Assembly: GCA_947384955.1 (NCBI GenBank)
Contig: CANDJC010000021.1
Coordinates: 1 to 48,652 of the forward strand
Direction of reading: 5' to 3'
DNA: 48,652 bases
Source: an uncultured Eubacterium sp.
Lineage (GTDB): Bacteria > Bacillota > Clostridia > Lachnospirales > Lachnospiraceae
This document shows, piece by piece, positions 44,253 through 48,652 of the stretch. Position 1 is the first letter of the stretch; each line of letters opens with the position of its first letter. The translations under genes were made by a program, and so were the position numbers. A model generated the notes under the pieces. It was not told the origin of the DNA. It saw only the letters and a list, made by a program, of their open reading frames with translations, and did not search any database.

Positions 44253-44885
44253 TCACACGTTTCCGCTTTCAAGCCCTGCCCTCATCTTTTCCAGCGCTCT
44301 TTTTTCAATTCTGCTCACATATGACCTGGATATTCCCAGACGCCCTGCAATCTGTTTCTGTGTTACCGGCTTATCGTCCATCAGCCCGTAACGCAGAATA
44401 ATAATTTCCCGTTCCCGTTCTGATAAAATCTCAGGCAGCAGTTTTTGAAGGTAACAAATCTTCCCGTTTTTGTCCAGGCGTTCCACTACATCCGGTTCTT
44501 CGCTTTCTATGATATCTATAAAGTTAATCTGATTGCCCTCTTTATCCGTTCCAATCGGTTCATAAATAGAAACTTCCCTGGCGGCCTTGCGTCTGCCCCG
44601 CAGGTGCATGAGCAGTTCATTGTCAATACATCTTGCGGCATAAGTTGACAATCTGGAGCCTTTTTCCGGCTGAAACGTCATTACCGCTTTAATCAGTCCA
44701 ATCGTACCAATCGAAATCATTTCTTCCATGTCTTCGTCTGCATTCTGGTATTTTTTTGCGATATGTGCTACCAGGCGCATATTATGCACTATCAGTGTAT
44801 TTCGGGCCTCAAGGCTTCCTCCCTGCATCTCTTCTAAAACTTTTCTCTCCTCCTGTATACCCAAAGGCGGCAAAAAAGTCTTCAA
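44253..44885 (-). CDS. sigK: Sporulation sigma factor SigK, without pro-sequence
   Basis: The protein has 210 residues. It follows SigK closely: NMRLVAHIAKKYQNADEDME, MISIGTIGLIKAVMTFQPEKG, LSTYAARCIDNELLMHLR, EPIGTDKEGNQINFIDI and GISRSYVSRIEKRALEKM. SigK directs late mother-cell genes in sporulation. The start is TTG at 44885 with GAGGAG 6 bases upstream; an in-frame stop nine codons further up leaves no room for the ~20-residue membrane pro-peptide of B. subtilis pro-SigK. The gene is not interrupted by a skin-type element. Confidence 0.93.
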   Translation of the reverse strand: MKTFLPPLGIQEERKVLEEMQGGSLEARNTLIVHNMRLVAHIAKKYQNADEDMEEMISIGTIGLIKAVMTFQPEKGSRLSTYAARCIDNELLMHLRGRRKAAREVSIYEPIGTDKEGNQINFIDIIESEEPDVVERLDKNGKICYLQKLLPEILSEREREIIILRYGLMDDKPVTQKQIAGRLGISRSYVSRIEKRALEKMRAGLESGNV

Positions 44886-44912
44886 AACCCACTCCTCAAA
44901 GCCACTTTCTTA

Positions 44913-44940
44913 TATTCTATGTAGATACAGGCTGCTTCGT
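44913..44940 (-). promoter_or_regulatory. Sigma-K/sigma-E-like promoter candidate of sigK
   Basis: On the minus strand CATAGAATA (44913-44921) fits the sigma-K -10 CATAnnnTA and resembles the sigma-E -10. An AC (44939-44940) lies 17 bases upstream, as in sigma-K promoters. This would allow mother-cell expression and autoregulation (inference). Confidence 0.45.
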
Positions 44941-44943
44941 GCC

Positions 44944-44972
44944 TTTCCATTTTTCAGATTTTCGTGTATAAT
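44944..44972 (+). promoter_or_regulatory. Sigma-A promoter candidate of rluA, overlapping the gene start
   Basis: TTTCCA (44944-44949) and TATAAT (44967-44972) are 17 bases apart. Transcription would start near 44979, next to the ATG at 44980, giving an almost leaderless message. Confidence 0.5.
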
Positions 44973-44979
44973 GAGGATT

Positions 44980-45879
44980 ATGGATAGAATATTAACATAT
45001 ACAATTACAAAAGATGCTGACGGATGGAGCATTTTAAGGTTTTTAAAAGAAATACACTGTTCCCACAGTGTCATAACAAGGCTTAAGAAAACAGAATGCG
45101 GTATTTTAGTAAACGGGGAATGGGTACATGTCACACATCTGCTAAAGGCGGGTGATACGCTTGTTCTAAAGCTGACAGAGCCCGAATCTGCTGTGCAGAG
45201 CATTCTTCCCTGCAGTCTGCCTGTTTCCATTGTTTATGAAGATGCAGACCTTCTGGTGGTAAACAAGCCTTCGGGAATGCCGGTGCACCCTTCTTTGGGG
45301 CATTTCGAAAATACCCTGGCCAATGCAGCCGCTTACCATGCACAGCAGAAACATGAATCCTACCCGTTTCGCTGCATCAGCCGGCTTGACCGCGACACAA
45401 GCGGGCTTACCGTGATAGCGAAGCATGCATACAGCAGCTGTATTTTAAATGAACAGATGCGTGAGCGGAAAATCCAGCGGATTTATTATGCCATTGCAGA
45501 AGGAAAAACAGACACGGAGGGAACAATTTATGCGCCTATTGCACGAAAAAAAGACACGATTATTGAACGTACCGTAGATTTTCTGTCAGGAGAAGCTGCC
45601 ATTACTCATTACCAGAGACTGGCGTACAAAGACGGTCTTTCTTTTCTAAGGCTTCATTTAGAAACCGGGCGCACACATCAGATACGGGTGCACATGCAGT
45701 ACACAGGGCACCCGCTGATTGGAGATTTTCTCTATAATCCAAAAGACACCCGCATGAAAAGACAGGCGCTTCATGCCGGAAATCTAAAATTTGTCCATCC
45801 GGTGAGAGGAGAGCTGCTGCAGTTTACAGCACCGCTTCCCGAAGATATGCTGCAGTTTTTCCCAATGATTATTTCTTAA
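44980..45879 (+). CDS. RluA-family 23S rRNA/tRNA pseudouridine synthase
   Basis: The protein has 299 residues and is the only confident plus-strand gene. An S4-like N-terminus (about 14-62) is followed by the catalytic domain with VNKPSGMPVHPS (about 87-98), the catalytic Asp in CISRLDRDTSGLTVIAK (about 131-147) and LETGRTHQIRVHM. It converts specific RNA uridines to pseudouridine; substrate is unclear between RluC/RluD-type paralogs. ATG at 44980 is preferred since ATG at 44971 overlaps the -10. The last 96 bases overlap the convergent DUF5662 gene. Confidence 0.93.
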   Translation: MDRILTYTITKDADGWSILRFLKEIHCSHSVITRLKKTECGILVNGEWVHVTHLLKAGDTLVLKLTEPESAVQSILPCSLPVSIVYEDADLLVVNKPSGMPVHPSLGHFENTLANAAAYHAQQKHESYPFRCISRLDRDTSGLTVIAKHAYSSCILNEQMRERKIQRIYYAIAEGKTDTEGTIYAPIARKKDTIIERTVDFLSGEAAITHYQRLAYKDGLSFLRLHLETGRTHQIRVHMQYTGHPLIGDFLYNPKDTRMKRQALHAGNLKFVHPVRGELLQFTAPLPEDMLQFFPMIIS

Positions 45880-46419
45880 TACAGAACGGCGGATATAGGC
45901 AAAAGTTTCATCCTCGCCTCTGCGTGCCAGCATATGGAGCAGAATTTCCAGCTGTTTTCTTGTATCTTCGTGAACAATCATGTAGGATTTGCGCTTCTCA
46001 TAATATTCAAGCGGGTCGCAGTCCCTGTACTGGCTGCCACGGTAATTTTTCGAAGCGCTGACGCGGTCCACAAACATTTCAACAAGATATTTTACCGGCA
46101 TCTTCATTCCTGCTATATGTCTGTCATCAGGATCAGGGTCTGCGGTATAATCAATCCAATACTCTGCATGATGCCTGTTGCGTCCCTTATGATGCAGCCA
46201 TGCAGTAGAATAGCCGAATCTGCGGCGTTCTCCGTTATGCGGACTCTGACCGTCCATATAATAAAGAACGCCCGTTCGAAACTCCGGCCAGGTATATTTA
46301 GACAGGTCGTGCGTCAGCCCTTGCCAGTACAGTCCCAGCCGGAAGCAGCCCTGCATGACCAGCTTTTTATGATGATTAATCGTTTTGAAATGCTGCAAAG
46401 CATTGTAAACATACTTCAT
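45784..46419 (-). CDS. DUF5662 family protein
   Basis: The protein has 211 residues. It matches DUF5662 by YWQGLTHDLSKYTWPEF (about 31-47), AWLHHKGRNRHHAEYW (about 73-88) and KMPVKYLVEMFVDRVSASK. The many His and Asp residues (HDLSK, HHKGRNRHH) suggest a metal site, by analogy with HD-like folds; this is inference. Its 3' end overlaps rluA from the other strand. It begins 6 bases after the GlgX-like gene, so the two are cotranscribed. Confidence 0.88.
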   Translation of the reverse strand: MKYVYNALQHFKTINHHKKLVMQGCFRLGLYWQGLTHDLSKYTWPEFRTGVLYYMDGQSPHNGERRRFGYSTAWLHHKGRNRHHAEYWIDYTADPDPDDRHIAGMKMPVKYLVEMFVDRVSASKNYRGSQYRDCDPLEYYEKRKSYMIVHEDTRKQLEILLHMLARRGEDETFAYIRRSVLRNNHWEKLQHIFGKRCCKLQQLSSHRMDKF

Positions 46420-46425
46420 ACGAAC

Positions 46426-48312
46426 TCACTTTCCAACTAAAATCAATATTGTCTGCGACGGAATCTGAATCTGGTGTTTCTTCTCTAACAGACGGGGCGG
46501 TTCTAAAAACGGCATATTTTTATCCGCAGTGTTGACCGCCAGATACCAGCGGCGTTTATGAGGCAGCTTTGGAAGTGCCAGACTGCGTGATTCTTCATGA
46601 AAATTCATCCCGATGTAAACAAAATCGTCCTCTGAGCCGTCTTTCCGCACCGCATAAGCGCCATAGTAAAGCATCCCGATTGCATGCGGATAGAATCCCG
46701 GCGACATCATCCATGCACTCTCTCCATGATAGGACAAGTCCGGGTAGCCTTTCAGCTTATAATCACACATCTGCATCGTCTGGCTGCTTCTCAGTATCGG
46801 ATGTTCTTTGCGAAATGCAATCATCTGTTTTACAAACCGGGCAAATGCTGCGTTTTTTCTGCGGCCGGACCAGTTTACCCATCCGGTTTTGTTATCCTGG
46901 CAGTAGCAGTTATTATTTCCCTCCTGTGAATTGCCAAACTCATCGCCCGCCATCAGCAAAGGCACCCCCTGCCCGATCATCACAAGCAGTACAGCATTGC
47001 GCATCAGCTTTCTGCGGTATTCAATAATGCTCCGCCTGCGGGTCGGCCCTTCTGCACCCCCGTTCATGCTGAAGTTCCATAAAAGTCCGTCCTGATTTCC
47101 TTCCCCGTTCGCTTCATTATGCTTTTCGGCATAACTGAATAAATCCGCAAGCGTAAAACCGTTATTTCCCGCAATAAAATTCACAAATCCAAAAACATCA
47201 TTCTGCCGCTTCAGCTGATTCAGCATCTCCTGCATATTTCCGCGGTTTCTGCTTAACAGTTTTCTGGCCGCATATAAAAAATCATCGTTATAAACAAATA
47301 AACGCGGATAGGATACTTTTTTTTCGAATAAATGCTCATTAAATCCTTCTGCAAACAGCTTTGTACGCCGCAGAATCAAATCCTGCGCCATGGCATTCAC
47401 CGGCATGGACGCGCCCAGCAGATGAAATCCATCCACATGATACTCCATAACCCAGTAACGCAGAATTTCAATCGCAATATTCTGATTCATCTTTTCATCA
47501 AAATACATTTCTAAAATACACTCCATCCGGTTTTTATGAAGTGTACGTATCAGTGTCTTTAATTCTACAGACGGCTCTAAAACTGCGGCATAAGATGCTT
47601 TTGGCGCATAATAATCGCCTGGCACATAGCCCCAGCAGTTTATTTTATACAAATGATTTTCCTGCATTTCCTCTTTTTCAAGCTCGAGCCCGGCCATGGC
47701 ATTTTCACTCCAGCCTTTTACATCCTGTGGCGCAGACTCGTTTTTTATAAGCTCTTCGAATTCATAAACCGGCATCAGTTCTAAAGAGGTAACGCCCAGT
47801 TCTTTCAAATACGCAATCTTATCCATGACTCCGGCAAACGTTCCCTTTTTTCTGCCGGCAGCTCCTGCATCCATTGTAAAGCTGCGTATATTCAGCTTAT
47901 ACATCACCATTTCTTCTCTTGGAATCTCCGGGAAACGGTCCCCCTGCCAGTCAAATTCTGTAAAATCAAACCCTGCCCGCAGCGGCTCCTCTGTCCCCAG
48001 GCGGCCCGCATCTGCCCAGGATTCCCGGCCGATTACCTTATGCGCATGCTGATCAAACACAATTTTTCCGTCTATTTCATAGTTATAATGTAATTTCTTC
48101 CATTTTAATCCTTTTATCCCGACCGAACGAAGCGCCCCGATACAATATTCATCCGGAACCGGAATGCGTACTGGTGCCTCATCTGCTTTATATAGCCAGA
48201 TTGCACATTTCTGTTCTTTTTCTCCTTCGAATGTAAAATAAACAGTATCTGCTATTCTGGAGACACCGATTTTTGCGTAATTCCCCTCAATGATTGTATA
48301 TTCCATATTCAT
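46426..48312 (-). CDS. GH13/GlgX-like glycogen debranching protein with degenerate active site
   Basis: The protein has 628 residues. An N-terminal CBM48-like part (about 1-120) precedes a GH13 barrel with isoamylase/GlgX traits (GDEFGNSQEGNNN, AEKHNEANGEGNQDG). The catalytic signatures are altered: region I reads ILEMYFDEK where ILDVVYNHT is usual, region II VDGFHLLGA where VDGFRFDLA carries the nucleophile (Leu at about 299 in its place), and AGNNGFTL replaces AHDGFTL. The Glu in AEG (about 322) remains. I infer a non-hydrolytic glycan-binding or regulatory protein. GGAG lies 5-6 bases before ATG. Confidence 0.9.
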   Translation of the reverse strand: MNMEYTIIEGNYAKIGVSRIADTVYFTFEGEKEQKCAIWLYKADEAPVRIPVPDEYCIGALRSVGIKGLKWKKLHYNYEIDGKIVFDQHAHKVIGRESWADAGRLGTEEPLRAGFDFTEFDWQGDRFPEIPREEMVMYKLNIRSFTMDAGAAGRKKGTFAGVMDKIAYLKELGVTSLELMPVYEFEELIKNESAPQDVKGWSENAMAGLELEKEEMQENHLYKINCWGYVPGDYYAPKASYAAVLEPSVELKTLIRTLHKNRMECILEMYFDEKMNQNIAIEILRYWVMEYHVDGFHLLGASMPVNAMAQDLILRRTKLFAEGFNEHLFEKKVSYPRLFVYNDDFLYAARKLLSRNRGNMQEMLNQLKRQNDVFGFVNFIAGNNGFTLADLFSYAEKHNEANGEGNQDGLLWNFSMNGGAEGPTRRRSIIEYRRKLMRNAVLLVMIGQGVPLLMAGDEFGNSQEGNNNCYCQDNKTGWVNWSGRRKNAAFARFVKQMIAFRKEHPILRSSQTMQMCDYKLKGYPDLSYHGESAWMMSPGFYPHAIGMLYYGAYAVRKDGSEDDFVYIGMNFHEESRSLALPKLPHKRRWYLAVNTADKNMPFLEPPRLLEKKHQIQIPSQTILILVGK

Positions 48313-48386
48313 GCCTTCTCCTGTCTGCCTGTTAATCGGAAACTAATCTTGTCCTGTATCCGCTCTGTCTTATGTCTCTTTGATGT

Positions 48387-48395
48387 ATTATAGCA
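48387..48395 (-). promoter_or_regulatory. Extended -10 promoter candidate for the GlgX-like gene
   Basis: TGCTATAAT on the minus strand lies about 75 bases upstream of the ATG at 48312, with no clear -35. The same motif precedes comM. Confidence 0.5.
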
Positions 48396-48490
48396 TTAAG
48401 TTCTGGCATTTGTATATCTTTTTCTTTAAATTCATTGAATTTTCTGGAATATTCTGTGCGGAGTGAATAAATTTCGGATGTAAGCTGGTT

Positions 48491-48610
48491 TGCGGATGTT
48501 TCTTTCGGGATGTCAGGCGGAGGGATGTTTTGCGGATATTTCTTTCGGTACGCCAGGCGGAGGGATGTTTTGCGGATGTTTCTTTCGGTACGCCAGGCGG
48601 AGAAATGTTT
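48491..48610 (+). repeat. Three 40-bp tandem repeats
   Basis: Units start at 48491, 48531 and 48571 with an exact 40-base period and few differences. Each contains GGCGGAGGGATGTTT, which resembles the terminal arm of the 280-bp repeat family; the third unit runs straight into copy D. There are no unique spacers. Confidence 0.9.
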
Positions 48611-48652
48611 TCCTTCGGATGTTCCGCTTCCAAAAAGCAGGAAGTTCTAAGT
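48594..48652 (+). repeat. 280-bp structured repeat family, copy D, cut by the window edge
   Basis: The left arm and the start of the second stem (AGGAAGTTCTAAGT) are nearly identical to copy C. The remainder lies beyond the window. Confidence 0.8.

Noticed and set aside
43915-44391. Plus-strand frame of 158 codons across the array and the end of sigK
   Set aside because: It arises from tandem repeats whose 71-bp period is not a multiple of three and overlaps sigK antisense.
48491-48610. CRISPR-like array
   Set aside because: The 40-bp units are directly adjacent with no unique spacers and no cas genes are nearby.

Overview
The window reads as chromosomal DNA of a motile low-to-mid G+C Firmicute, most likely a Lachnospiraceae-type Clostridia. 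The grounds are CodY directly upstream of flgB, a Bacillus/Clostridia chemotaxis set (CheC, CheD, FliY with CheC-like motifs), a sporulation-type sigma factor (SigK), the DUF6115 and DUF5662 families, and frequent TTG/GTG starts behind strong AGGAGG sites. Apart from one pseudouridine synthase gene, every confident gene is on the minus strand, so genes are best read from right to left.

Layout from right to left. (1) 48.3-45.8 kb: a two-gene unit of a GH13/GlgX-like protein with a ruined active site and a DUF5662 protein, converging on and overlapping an rluA-type gene. (2) 44.9-43.6 kb: sigK without a pro-peptide, followed by a degenerate tandem-repeat array. (3) 43.6-42.5 kb: a strong promoter, a long structured leader and an orphan gene. 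(4) 42.0-37.2 kb: comM, dprA and topA (DNA uptake/processing and topology) in one run. (5) 37.2-35.6 kb: a 1.5-kb gene-poor stretch full of repeats. (6) codY. (7) 34.7-0.3 kb: one enormous fla/che run of 38 closely packed minus-strand genes. Its order is rod and basal body (flgBC fliE fliFG), export ATPase (fliHIJ), hook and hook control (motE-like, fliK, flgD, TIGR02530, flgE), motor (flbD motAB fliL), switch (fliM fliY cheY), export gate (fliOPQR flhBA), placement (flhF flhG), chemotaxis (cheB cheA cheW cheC cheD), sigma-D, and accessory proteins of unknown role.

Regulation visible in the sequence: a consensus-like sigma-A promoter ahead of flgB, a codY promoter overlapped by a 12/15 match to the CodY box, an internal promoter in front of cheY, and hairpin-rich gaps between cheW and cheC and ahead of flgE. 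Flagellin, filament cap, hook-associated proteins, chemoreceptors and CheR are not in the window.

The most unusual non-coding content is a ~280-bp repeat family with three complete copies (35.8, 36.9 and 42.2 kb) and one cut by the right edge (48.6 kb). Each full copy folds on itself through 31-33-bp terminal arms plus three inner stems. The arm sequence differs between copies while pairing is retained, which looks like covariation. A second dispersed repeat (36.6 and 43.2 kb) lies in the long leader of the orphan gene. I see no tRNA, rRNA, CRISPR array, transposase or phage gene.
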